Positions 32,156 through 43,337 of a stretch of 64,000 nt of DNA are shown piece after piece (within the stretch, counting starts at the first letter, position 1; every line of letters starts with the position of its first letter). The stretch comes from Volvariella volvacea V23 (lineage: Eukaryota; Basidiomycota; Agaricomycetes; Agaricales; Pluteaceae): contig KB722738.1 of the NCBI GenBank assembly GCA_000349905.1, positions 677,551 through 741,550 of the forward strand. Direction: 5' to 3'. The position numbers and the translations under genes are program-made. The notes below the pieces were generated by a model that saw only the letters and a program-made list of their open reading frames with translations, searched no databases and was not told where the DNA came from.

Positions 32156-34729
32156 TCAGTTATCTGGATGACTGCCACAGGCGGAGTAGATGACCCACCT
32201 ATACGCCATGTGAATCTTGACATCCTTCCTCGGGAACAAATCGCCACAATCCATGCATCCCAAGTCAGGACCTTTGCGGCGTAGCATGTCCTCCTCTTCT
32301 TGCCTCTTGACGAGCCTTCTAACGCGTTCATTATCCACTACCCTCCAGTTCTTGCTACCAATATCGACGTGGCAATGGGTAGAGACAGCATGCAAAACCT
32401 GCCGAGTACTGGCTCAGCCAACTAAATGCGAATGAAGGGATTGAAACATATGACTCACAGCAGCACGCCAACGCATAACAACCCTACGACCGGGAGAACT
32501 ACAAAGCGCACATTCTACCCTTGGGTCCAACTCGTCCATTTGTTCTGGTGTCGTCGTGTCTGGATCCATTCCAAGTGCCGTTAAAATTCCAGCAGCCTGT
32601 CTCCATGCCCTCTCATGGAATCTGACGCCCTCGGCTCCAACACGCCAGGGTTGTGCCTCAGTCATCATGACTAACTCTTGGTCGACGCAATTTTGCTGTT
32701 CCTTGCCCCTGGTTAAACATGCATGCACCAGAATCCTAGGATACGAAATAGGATCTGTACAGCATGAGCAGGAGAAGAACGTAGTTGCTAGATCCAATCT
32801 CGCAGTCGGTACAATTCCAAGGAGAATAGCATCGCATGCACTCCTCCATGTCTGCACGAACTCTGGTAGTCTTTCTCTCGTAGCCTTCAACTCTGCATCG
32901 GTAAGTGTAGCGCTGAGGGCCTTCTTGAAGATTAATTGGTGAGTGCGCTCTTCTGAGGCAAAGTCTGCCAAAGTCGGTATGACGCTATTCCGGGGTACGG
33001 ATGACTTGAAGTCTTTGACGATGTCGGCTAGCAACTTGCATCGTTGAGAGATGACCTTAGTGCGCAATTCCTTCAGGCGGTTACGTCGTGACTCCTTGAG
33101 AAATGTAATAAGCTCAGGTCCAATGTATTCCCAGGCTTTGATTTATGAACAGGTGGTTAAGAATAATCCTTTAGCAAGTATAGATATAGACTCACTTCGG
33201 TCTGTTAATCTTTCAGGTTTGCTGACGCAGGCCAAGCTAGCAAATTCGTCTGCAGGAATTTGCCGAAGCTCGGTACCCCAACCTGCAAGCCGGACCCACT
33301 AGTTATAATCATAATCCGCGTCTAAAGTAAACTTGACCTTACCCATTGCAACTAATCGCAACGTAATACTACATAGGTGCTATCAGCGAGGAGCCACGTG
33401 GAGAAGCGAACTACTTACTCGTCCAACCTCCTTTCACGTAAAGCTTGTAGTTCATCGTTACGTTTCCTCCTGAAATCCTTATCCCAGACGGCAAGCATTT
33501 TGGCATGCTAAACCAAGGCAAAGCGCACGATCATACACAATTAGATATAATATTCTCTTTAACCCCCAATCAGTGATCACCTTCAATATCTTTGCCTTCA
33601 GTTTCTTCTGTTCGTTTACAAATTTCTCTAAAGCGGCACAATCTCCAGCAGTCTCTAATTTAATCAGCATCTGGCGAATCCTCTCCAAGTCGGACTTATG
33701 CCAAATAAACTTCTCCGCTAAGAAGGGGTAAAATACATCTCTTTAGTCATGATCGAAGGGGTACCCTCTGCGGTAAGTATATATGGAGACTCACCCATTC
33801 CAACCCTGACCACTAATTTGGGAGATAGATCTCTCAAAGTCTTTCCGAGTGCGTCATCACTTGGCGGAACGCCAAATCTACATATGAACAAGAGGGATCA
33901 GCGCAAGCGAAGCGCAGAATCAAGCAAATACAGACTCTTTGTCCAAGCAATTCGCGCAACAACGCGTGTATGATGCCCAGAGGACCATTACGCCAGATTC
34001 AACACCGCAGAACTAAGATTCGCACCAGGGGTTTAAATGAGTAGGTCATTATCCACTGTGATCGGTACCAACCTGGCAGTGCTCCATATACAATAGGGTT
34101 GTGTACTGCGGCCAGCTGATCCGAGGTGGAAGTGGCGGCGGTCTGGGGTTGGTATTACGAAAGGCCTACAGAATCACGGATTGGTGAAAACCAACTCGAA
34201 TGCCAGAATTGACATAGCCTACTGATTTCCAAACACCAGCAGCTGACCTAGTCATCAGCATCCCCCTCAGGGCTTTCGTGCTCCTAGTCAAATTCAACAA
34301 ATCTGGCAACTCCAAATGACTGAACGTTTCATAGAGCAAGTCCAGCGGTAATTCTACAATTCCATCCAGCCGTTTTCTCTTCTTCCTCGAGGTGCCTGAA
34401 GGAGCTGTCGACGAAGAAGGATAAACACATGGGGAGCATGTCGTGGCTGAATGGTACCTCAAGCTCCGGGGTGTTCGGGAACCTGGGGTATGAGTCTTCG
34501 TTCGCTGCTTGGCCAACCATACACTGGTCCGGACTTTTGACCGGGAAAATGCCACGGGTCTGGATGATAACCGTCGGCAACACACCGCAGGCGGTGCGGC
34601 ATTAGCTTCAAGGTCTGATGAGTCTGGCATAGAGCCAGCATTCCTCTCGATACCAATGAGAGGTTTACCATTGGCATCACCCCGTGCTGAACGCTGGCTT
34701 TGTCTATTTGCCAATCCTTCTGATAGCAT
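32156..34729 (-). CDS. F-box protein with a C-terminal cysteine-rich module
   Basis: Ten exons on the minus strand: 34729-34223, 34165-34073, 34012-33936, 33877-33795, 33717-33581, 33507-33419, 33368-33343, 33282-33196, 33135-32459, 32398-32156. Phases close to 672 residues. A basic Ser/Arg-rich leader precedes the F-box at about residues 122-165 (IVELPLDLLYETFSHLELPD, LLNLTRSTKALRGMLM, VWKS), the agaric subtype that continues into a cysteine-containing module (QYTTLLYMEHCQFCG, then CCANCLD), probably zinc-binding. The long ninth exon holds ECALCSS, and the last exon GCMDCGDLFPRKDVKIHMAY, a C2H2-like finger. It is likely an SCF ubiquitin-ligase substrate receptor; the target is unknown. Confidence 0.85.
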
Positions 34730-35220
34730 ACTGGGGTCTTGAGTTGAATAGGGTGTGGTATGTGTTCGTAAAAGAGTATAGGGTGGGTGGGCTGAGAGGA
34801 TGAAGGGACGAGAGATGGACGAGGGGAAAAGGTTCAGAAAAGGGTCCAAATAGCAGCTATATTTGCGCCACTCACACGGCTCTCATTACTGTGTGCCACT
34901 GTTGCTGACTGGTCGTTTGCCAGGCACACTCTTGATTGCCGCGACGCTACTCGAAGCCACTGATTTGCGCAACCCATACATAGCCACTTCCCCACACCAG
35001 CAACCACCTACAACGTTGGAGATAATCATTGCAGTGGCGTTTTGGGCCTCGAGGGCAAAGTTTGACACATGCACAATGCCACCGGGGGCATATTGAACAC
35101 TTCCAGCTACAAGTTCCGTCGGACCAAAAGTAACAGGTCCGTGTATCACCTAATGTACATAATCATTATCTAGTGGATGCTACATACGCCGCAAGATGAA
35201 AAAGGCAACAAAGATAAGGC
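34730..35220. other. Spacer between CTF18 and the F-box gene
   Basis: 491 bases between the CTF18 stop and the downstream F-box start, both on the minus strand. A minus-strand frame at 35149-34886 (87 codons, containing HGPVTFGPTELVAGSVQYAP) is protein-like but starts without ATG and follows an ATTAG acceptor. I could not link it to CTF18 without hitting a stop, so it stays unassigned. Confidence 0.4.
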
Positions 35221-38200
35221 TTACAAGAACGCGTTAACCTTTATGGGCTTCCTCACGGCCGCAGAATTGCCCTCGGCATACTTAAACACGACCTTAGACT
35301 TCGGCTTCGAAGCATCGAGCGGTGCTGTTCCTGTTGATGGTGTCATCATCGTTGATGCACGTTTGCTCAGAGGCTTGGTCGAGGCTGAAGAAGACACGGG
35401 CTTGATTGGTCTTCCAAAAAAGTCTGTCGGTGGCTGGAAATATACACAGCCATGAGCAACCTGGATTGCCTTTAATTATCCAAGAGATAGGACCCTACCT
35501 TCTCGACTAGTTCTTCAATTTTCCTTCGTTTACTTTCAGATTCAGCTTCTAGATCATCACCTGCGCCACCACCCCGCTGACCCAGTGATTCATGTTTGCC
35601 CCTCTTCCCTTTTTCGATGACATCAGCTTGTTGTGCGGCTAACATTCCATCCACTTCTCCGGCAACAAGATGCCTAACAGCATATCTTGAGACTGCAATG
35701 TCGCTAGCCCTTTTGCCATCATAGGTGACGAAGACATCGATGGGTCTAAACCATGAAGGATTTAGCGCAAAACTTCAAAGCAGTTCAGCTCCAACATACG
35801 GATCCAGTCTATACACCAGCTGCCCATCATCTGCCCTTTCTTGTACAAACCGCAGCTCCAGCGCAACCATGATGGCCACAAGCCTGTTCAACAAGATCCT
35901 GTCTTCTGCTTTGACCAGTCGGTTCCCAACCTATACCATGCGGCGTGAAACTCCGAAGTGGCTCATACACTAAAGCAATCGACTACTTACTGGACGTAAA
36001 GGAGGGGACATAATCCTGTTTATCAATGGCGCAAACTCCAGTTGCAAAATTGGCTGGTTGATAAAATTTCTATATGCGCCTGCATTGCGTAGACTGGCTG
36101 CTCGCAATCCACGAGCCAGGGAGTGATATATCTCTTGATTCCCTTGGGTTATTTTTTGATGCTACCGAGGCTTTAGTATGGATCCCAACGCAAGGCGTAG
36201 TAATTGCCCACCTCCCAATCCGTATGGCTTCTCTCTACCTTTGCTCCTCGCTCCTGGAATAATGGGTAGAATGGCACCAGCGCGTATGGCAAATATTGAT
36301 TAAGAGAAAAATCTCCCTCCAGATACATCGCGGACGATAGGAGGTCATACGTCCCCAGCCATTCATTAGCGCGCTCATACCGCCGGAACGTGGCATCATG
36401 TCTCCTGAGCGTTGCATAATGTTCGAAACACCCTGTTCAAATGCAGCGGGATTGGTTACCAATATGGCTAATCAAGGGTTCGCTTTACCTATGGCCAAGC
36501 TCATATCCCTTCCGGAACCATCTATTGCGTGGCTTAACCGAGCAACATATTTGGCTTCTTCCTCGTCTGTTAATCCGAGTTCTTGCACTCGCTTCTTCGA
36601 TAATGGCGCAAACAGGTCGTTCAAAACGGACAAAACGGAGATATCGCCTTCTTTCATCCCCACTGTTGCTCTTCGTATCATAGGCTCCGTCACGCTCTGC
36701 CCCTTACACTTTATGAACTGAAAGATGGGGTGTTATTAGGACTGAACAAAGGAAGTGCATCGTGTTGTTGCTCACTTGAAGGGTATTCAAACACCCTCTC
36801 AAATCACCTCTGGCGACGCCGACCAATGTGTTCAAAGCCCTGGCCTCGGCTTTCAGTCCTTCCACCTCGCATATCTCTCTTAGCCGCTTGACCACAAATA
36901 CATCCGCTGGGCGTTGCATCCGGACTTGAAAGCTATGCGGCCGAAGTTTCGCCAACGACGATGCGTTTACGTCGTTGCATATGCATATTATGGGTCGGAG
37001 AATGGGTCGTTTTCCGTCAGATTTACCGTTCTTGGTTTCTATTCCGGGTGTACTGATAAGCAACGACCGAGTAGGCTGGAATTAAGGCATACGCACTCTT
37101 TTTCTTTGCGGCTTTCTCTGTGGCCAATTGCACCAGCTTGTGGATAAAACTGTTGGCCTAAAATCTGGTGAGCCCGAGTCCTAATCTGACATTTCATTTC
37201 TTCACTCACATTTTCACCAACCCCAGTAGCTCCGTCTATCTCGTCAATAACCAATAGAACAGGCCTAGTTCCTCCAACGGTTGAGCCTGCTTCTAGAGCG
37301 GGTCGTATCCGTTCATCGACAATCTGTCCTGTCCGGGCATCACTTTCCGAGGCGCATGTGATTAAATTCAGCAGCCCGGAAGGGTGGGGGGCACCTACCT
37401 AGCGTTAATCTCCATGACTTCATAACCCGCATGTCTCGCTATTACATGGACGAGACTCGTCTTACCCAGACCAGGTGGTCCAGATATAAGCAAGATCTTT
37501 CATACGGAATTAGTACACGGTTATTCTTTCAGGTTGTATAGAATATACTTACCCTCTCCCTTGGTCGGTGATATGGATCGTTTTGGTCAGCCAACCATCC
37601 GCTCTCATTGTCTGCATCTCGCAACCGCTTCTTTGTCTTATTCTTTCCGAACACACACCAGTCCCACTGCTTGACCCAAGTCATGGTGTCCCTTGCCACT
37701 CTCTCGTTTCCAATCAGTTCTGTAAATTTGCGAGGACGGTATCTGTCGACCCAAAGGGTATCGTTTGCATCGCTAAAATCTTGTGCCCTTGTCGTCTTAT
37801 GCTTCTCACTAATAGAATCGGTCCGTTAAGGAATAATCCTGAAAGACAATGGCAAAGGACTCACGTGTCATTTCTTTTCTTGTGTATCGAGAGTTCCTCC
37901 ATCATTCTATGCATTGGAATATCCAAGAGATTGGACATTTTCATCGCAGGGGGTGGTGCTGTTGCAGCCTGCGTTTTTCCACTTAATTATCAGTGCATTC
38001 TAACCTCTGTGGAGCAGCAAATAGAAACGCACCGTTTGCGTTCCAGCCAGCTTCTTGGGTTTACGCTTCATGAAGACGGGTTTCCCCTCAAAAGTGGTAG
38101 CACGAAGATTGGTGCGAGGGGTATAAGAACTGCCTGCATTTCCTATACTTGTACCAGTAATGAAGCAACTGGGGGTGCTTTGCAGGAGGTACGAAGGCAG

Positions 38201-38599
38201 GCCGAACGCTTCAGTTACGGATGGCAACGAATCGTCTGCACAGGTTCCATTTATAAGCATAGAAGTCGCATTTAGGGCATTTGCATACTCTGTGAGCTCA
38301 TAGAGGTGCGAAAACTTGTTCCATCTGCACTTATATTGGTCATGGCAGGTTCCTGTACCACTGTAGTGACTACACTTACTTGAAGAGGACCCGAATTCAT
38401 TTGCTTGTGTACTGAGTTCGTTCTCATATGATTGGGACTCTTGGTATTTTGGTAGAGACTCCGTGATAAAGCTACTGGTATTGGTACTTGGGCCCAAGAG
38501 GTCATTGAGGGTGAATTTAACTGATTCAGGTGTCAACTCTGGGGTATCCGTCGGGAGTGATGTCGTTTGGGGAGCGAGTAGGCCATTGGAGGTGAACAT
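35221..38599 (-). CDS. CTF18: Chromosome transmission fidelity protein 18, alternative clamp-loader large subunit
   Basis: Thirteen exons on the minus strand: 38599-38033, 37968-37865, 37808-37553, 37496-37399, 37342-37210, 37157-37093, 37052-36776, 36717-36489, 36432-36212, 36161-35991, 35930-35800, 35745-35499, 35460-35221. Phases close to 912 residues. CTF18 replaces RFC1 in an RFC-like complex that loads PCNA at forks and supports sister-chromatid cohesion. Visible: WVDRYRPRKFTELIGNERVA before the AAA+ core, Walker A at about residues 315-322 (SGPPGLGKTSL), Walker B at about 371-376 (VLLVIDEIDGA), RPIICICNDVNASSLAKLRP and ARGDLRGCLNTLQ. The C-terminus (KVVFKYAEGNSAAVRKPIK, then NAFL) matches the conserved tail that binds CTF8/DCC1. 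Confidence 0.93.
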
Positions 38600-38839
38600 C
38601 TTCGGGGCTGGTGTGGTGGCCTTGTGGCCGTGAAATGGTGGTTATGTTGACGCGATCAAGGTCAGGGTTGAGTGTGACACTACGCGAAATCACGCGTAAC
38701 GCGTCGGTGCTGGTACTACACCATTACCAGTACATCGAGGAATAGAACCGGATAGCATTACACAAACCTACAAAACACACTTCAGGTTTCAAAGCTGTAA
38801 CAAAGTACGCGGATACATGTCAAGAGAAAATTTGGTAAA

Positions 38840-39607
38840 TTAGGCACCCTCATCCTCAGGGGCCAATGCGAGCAGGTTGAAGCCAATATTTTCTCCGTTC
38901 TCCCGACCAACATAATCCTGGATCAGCTTGAGACTCTTCTGATTCAATAAATCTTCGCCGTCGGCGAGGACCACCCCAGTATCAATCGGTCCTTTCTTCG
39001 CTCCATCCAATTCATAGACATGACCGTTGGCATTGGACCTGGTGAAGCCAATGTAATGATAATCCACCTCGATTTCTGCACTCTCTGGAACTGCAGAGTC
39101 ACCCGTCTTAGCCGCAGCCGTGTGAGCAACCTCTAATTCCTTTGAGTCCTCGAGCAATTGCGCGCGCTGGTCAGGGGGAAGGTTGTAGGCAGCTTTTAGG
39201 ATATTGGCCAGCACAGAGCCAGGCTCTATGATTGTTATTAGCGAAGGCCAATATTTCCACGTGTTTCAGAACATACCGAGATAATCTCTGGCTTTTCCAT
39301 TGCTCAAGGTGTGCAAGATGCCGAAAAGACCACATGCATTATGAATGGTCTGTCGGTACCAAATAATATCCTCTCCGGAGCCCGTGTAGGGTTCTCGTTT
39401 AGCCTCTGTTTCGTCTACATATACTTTGTAGTGAGGCGTGGTGGGGAACACCAGCACGAGCCCTAATACTGGTCGAGGAATCAGAGCCAGGAGGTCGGGC
39501 TCGGTGAGGGTGAAAACATCATAGAATTGCAGCCCCTTCAGCCCAAGATTTTTGGACAGCTTGGTGAAGACATCTGGATTGGATTCAATTGGAATGAAGC
39601 TCTTCAT
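38840..39607 (-). CDS. Ubiquitin carboxyl-terminal hydrolase, UCH (C12) family
   Basis: Two exons, 39607-39277 and 39225-38840, joined through a split glutamate codon; 238 residues, normal for UCH-L3-type enzymes. It is a cysteine protease that releases small adducts from ubiquitin C-termini. The active-site cysteine is in TIHNACGLFGILHTLSN, where the NACG is typical. The catalytic histidine is in NGHVYELDGAKKGPIDTG, the 'HxYELDG' signature. The N-terminus (SFIPIESNPDVFTKLSKNLG) is the usual 'W/IPLESNPEVLN' type. It diverges from the DUF1776 gene across 243 bases. Confidence 0.92.
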
Positions 39608-39850
39608 GAGGATTGCGCAGCAGTAGCTGGTAGCTGTGACTCGAAGGGCTCCTGACTCGTCTTGCTCCGGTTGAGAACTATCTCATCTATTTGATCCACA
39701 GGGATCAGACAAACAAAAGTGTCACGTTTGTGACCGAGCCGCGGGAGCAGGACAAGAATGTGATGGCCATATAAATCCAAAGCCGGGAGTCCAACGTTGG
39801 AGGCCAACTGCGACATTCTTCGATCCTTCAGCAGCAGCCATACCCAACCA
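39608..39850. promoter_or_regulatory. Short bidirectional promoter, UCH / DUF1776 genes
   Basis: Only 243 bases separate the two divergent start codons, so the two promoters must overlap or be shared. No clear TATA box. Confidence 0.5.
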
Positions 39851-41989
39851 ATGGACACCATTGAGAAGGTTGAAGAATACCTCGAGTCGCTGGAGCAATA
39901 CTTTCTTTCGTCGCTGGCAACAGTCTCGAACGAGGTTCCAAACATTCATGAGGCCGTGAATCGACTATGGGTTGATATCTCTCGCTATGGGCCTGGAATG
40001 CCGGCCTTCCCACAGGTCCATATTCCCGTGCTAGGGGACTTCCAAGTGCCACCACCACCACCTCCCCTTCCTCCCCCTCCCCCACCGTCACTATGGGCAC
40101 GTTCAACCAATCTGATTCAGAAGCATCCTTGGAAAGTGTCTGCAATCGCAATCGGTGCTGTCGGTATTGGGATTCTGGCCAAGCACAGAGCCAGAGCTTC
40201 AAGGCGGAGAGGTGTTCGCAAACTTGGGACACAATCGGTGAACACTCCAACGGCGCGCAAGCAGGTCATCGGTGAGCTTCATGGACGACAATGCGGGCAT
40301 TCAACTAACCGCTCGCACTAGTTCTACTCGGAGGTGATACACCTCTGGGCTTGTCGCTCATCCAAGAATTGGAGAACAAGGGTTACATTATAATCGCTAC
40401 TGTGTCCTCAGAAGAAGCAGTCGAGTCACTGGAGCGCTCTTGTCAAGGGTATGTTAAAGCCGTGGTCTTCGATCCGATAAACGTGCGTCCGCTCTTCTAG
40501 GCCGGTCTATTTCCTCGGCAAACTGATCATTTGCAAACAGCATAAGACACAATTCCCTGTCTTCCTGCGTTCACTTCAATCCACCCTACTTCGCAAATTC
40601 CCAATCAATGCTCCTGGGGATGTTTGGGCTCATCCCTCTGTGGTACCTTATGTCCACGCCGTCATTTGTCTACTCACGCTGCCTTCGTCATACCGCATTA
40701 ATCATTCGTCCCCACGTACGCCATTCGAGCATCTCCCTTTGGAAGACGCATACCTTCCTTATCTGGAGGCTACCCACATCGCACCTCTTCGTGCTATTCA
40801 AGGGCTCCTTCCCATTCTTCGCAATAGCAAGCCAAGAAGTCCTGACCATGGTAGCAACAAGAAGATAATTGTGTGTCTGCCGTCTGCCGATGTCCGTGTT
40901 GGTGTGCCCTTCGCCTCATCGCAAGCTGCGAGTGCTGTTGCTACCCTCCGCGCCATTGAGGTTCTTCGTCGTGAAATTGACATTCTAGGTATGGCTGAAG
41001 CTGAACGGGATGTCACGAGGAATATCAAAGTCGTCGTGGCAGAACTTGGTCACATATCTGTCAATGGCCAAGTTGAGCACCATGCTACCAATGGACCGTC
41101 ACCCGAATGGCTTCAGACACAAATGCAAGAATGGTCGGCGAGCGATAAGAGATTGTATGGTCCTGTGTATGAAACCATTATGCAACCCGGTGCCCCTCCT
41201 GTCACGCAAACACATGCCACTGGTCCCCAGCGTGTTGGCCATGGAGTTTCGAGGCATCCAACCGACGTCTCAGTATTTGTTCGGCGCATCGTGGATTTGG
41301 TTAGTGATGGAAAGTACAGAACACTCGGTCGTGATCCCTTGAGCTGGGTAGCTGTTGGTTTGCAGAAGCTTCACCAGTGGATTAGACGGGACAGAATTTT
41401 CATTGGAGCTGGAGGTACGCTCTCTTTCTACATGATGAAGTCACATTGGCTCAACTGGCCTTTAATCTATCTAGCCCACACGTACACGGTCGCTTCCTAT
41501 CTCCCTGGTCTACTACTGGATGGACTCTTGAACCTTCCTTATTTCCTCATTTCCATTAGAAACGCACTTCTTCCCACTCAACCCTTTGTCCTTCCCCCTC
41601 CACCCACTGCCCGAGGACCTACCACCGGCGGCACACGCTCGCAATCTGAACTTATACTCCATACCAAACCGCGACCCACCAGCACCAATCGGTCCGTTTC
41701 CAGCATTACCACAACCGCACCCAGCGCCCCGGCCGTCTCTTCCACGTCTACTTCAGCGAGCGTAAATCAACAACCACAATCACTGGGTGGGGCAAGTGAC
41801 GCTGACGATGACACATCCCCACCTGCCAGTGAAGCAGACTCGGATATTTCTGAGTCCACTTCGGAGGTAGATGTCCAAAGTAATGCAGAGGATTCTGTTA
41901 TGGGTGAAGGATGGACTACTTTGAGGGCTAGAGTAAGAACAAATTCTGTTGACGAGGGAACAGTACTTGCACCACGCCCTCCGGCATAG
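39851..41989 (+). CDS. DUF1776 family protein, Rossmann-type, membrane-associated
   Basis: Three exons, 39851-40271, 40322-40482, 40541-41989; 676 residues. After an N-terminal helical part (TIEKVEEYLESLEQYFLSSL) comes a poly-proline run (about residues 59-77) and a short hydrophobic segment (WKVSAIAIGAVGIGIL). The Rossmann-like start is VIVLLGGDTPLGLSLIQELE, in the place of the TGxxxGxG loop of short-chain dehydrogenases but without the full glycine pattern, followed by the second strand GYIIIATVSS. The sequence ATHIAPLRAIQGLLPIL and the long central part match fungal DUF1776 proteins as I know them. An acidic Ser/Asp-rich tail ends it. Their biochemical role is unknown; lack of a clear nucleotide-binding or catalytic Tyr-x-x-x-Lys motif argues against an active dehydrogenase. 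Confidence 0.75.
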
Positions 41990-42264
41990 GTTGTTTGGGC
42001 CTTACACCCGAGTCTTGGTGGTCTTCTCTGAACGCTTTCCCACTTTCCTGTTTTTCTCCAATAATTATATACAGCCGACTTTTGCTCCAATCCCCACTAC
42101 TGATGCCTTGATATCTGTAACAAATCGTGTATCATCTCCTCTGTAGTTTATTACCGCTTTCGCAACAAGCTGTTCCCCTCTCATCTTTGTTCCCTCATCA
42201 ACTCTGCTGATCCGAGTTTGAACTAATTAAGATAAGATAAAATCTCTTTCAATTCCTTGCAACA

Positions 42265-43015
42265 TGGGTGTGTCGAGCCTCTGCTACCTCGTATTTATCC
42301 TCACGAAATTACAGGAATTTCACTGTGGATCGTTCCTCCGAACGAAGAAGCCAAGCTGCTGAAGAGTATCATGTCAATCCGACCATCTGAGCCTGAACCA
42401 AGGCCCACGCTCTCGGAAGCGTCGTATCCCACTTTTCACCCCCACATAACCTTGGCCACATTCCCCTCAGAGAAACTCAGTCCACCTTCACAAACAGCTG
42501 GTCCTCAGGCTGCGAACGATCTGCCTGTGGGATTGGACAACATTAAGGCGATTTTATCTTCGCGTCTGTCCGAATGGCCAAAGGTAGACATCAAGTTCCA
42601 CAGCGTTTCGATGTCGGACCATTACTTCCGTTCTGTCTTTCTCAAGATCAAGAACACATCTCAATTGCAAGCGCTTCATGCTATGGTACATAATACTCTG
42701 GAGATCGAACCCAAAACGCCGTTATTCCCCCATCATTCACTGGTCTATATCACCAGTGAGGACGAGGAAAAGCACAACGAGAGAGAAATGTATCTAAAGG
42801 AGCTGATAAAGCAAGGCAGGGTGAAAGGTCTGGTGAAGAATGGACCGAAGAGTGAAGTTGCAGGTGATTACGAGGAAGGGGGTGTGAGCGTAGACGGGTC
42901 TAGCGACGGGTCAAAATGGATCAACGGATTTGAGAGCGGAGAAATCTGGTTGGTAGCTTGTGATGGCCCTTGTGAGAGTTGGCGTGTTTTGGCCGAGGTC
43001 CAGCTGGCAGGATGA
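42265..43015 (+). CDS. CPD1: 2',3'-cyclic-nucleotide 3'-phosphodiesterase (CPD1-type, 2H family)
   Basis: Two exons, a 4-base coding exon (ATGG, 42265-42268) and 42315-43015; 234 residues. The splice makes the start MGISLWIVPPNEEAKLLKSI, which fits the family and explains why no in-frame ATG exists closer to the conserved region. The 2H phosphoesterase motifs are HPHITLATF and, about 100 residues on, HHSLVYI: each supplies the 'H-x-T/S' catalytic pair. In yeast the enzyme opens ADP-ribose 1'',2''-cyclic phosphate made during tRNA splicing. The region between about residues 185 and 210 is a Gly/Ser/Asp-rich insertion. Confidence 0.85.
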
Positions 43016-43337
43016 AGCGTATGACGACAACATGCACATATTTTTAGGTCTGCTGGACGTCCATGCCTTGACCACGCCCAGGAGCACAAGCTCAAGGGCA
43101 TAATAGACCGAGTATTGTGCGTTACCTTGTTTCCAGTCTTGTGCGTCTCCGCTCCGTCGCCGAGGCTTGGTGGCTGTGTGGTCATGTACCTGCCAGGTGC
43201 CTCCAGGACTTGGCGTTGTAAGTACCGAGCTGTTCGCAAGGCTCTCGTCCAATGTTCACTTGTTCTTAAACTACTTTCTATCACTCACCCTCATACCCCC
43301 ATTTCGCGTTCTCAGTCACTGCTCATATCTTATACCC
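43016..43337. other. Intergenic spacer and peroxidase promoter
   Basis: 322 bases between the phosphodiesterase stop and the peroxidase start; CT-rich just before the start. No gene or clear TATA box seen. Confidence 0.5.

Noticed and set aside
34886..35149. Extra CTF18 exon
   Set aside because: Joining it through the GTAAGC donor at the CTF18 end gives an immediate stop, and CTF18 already ends with its conserved NAFL tail.
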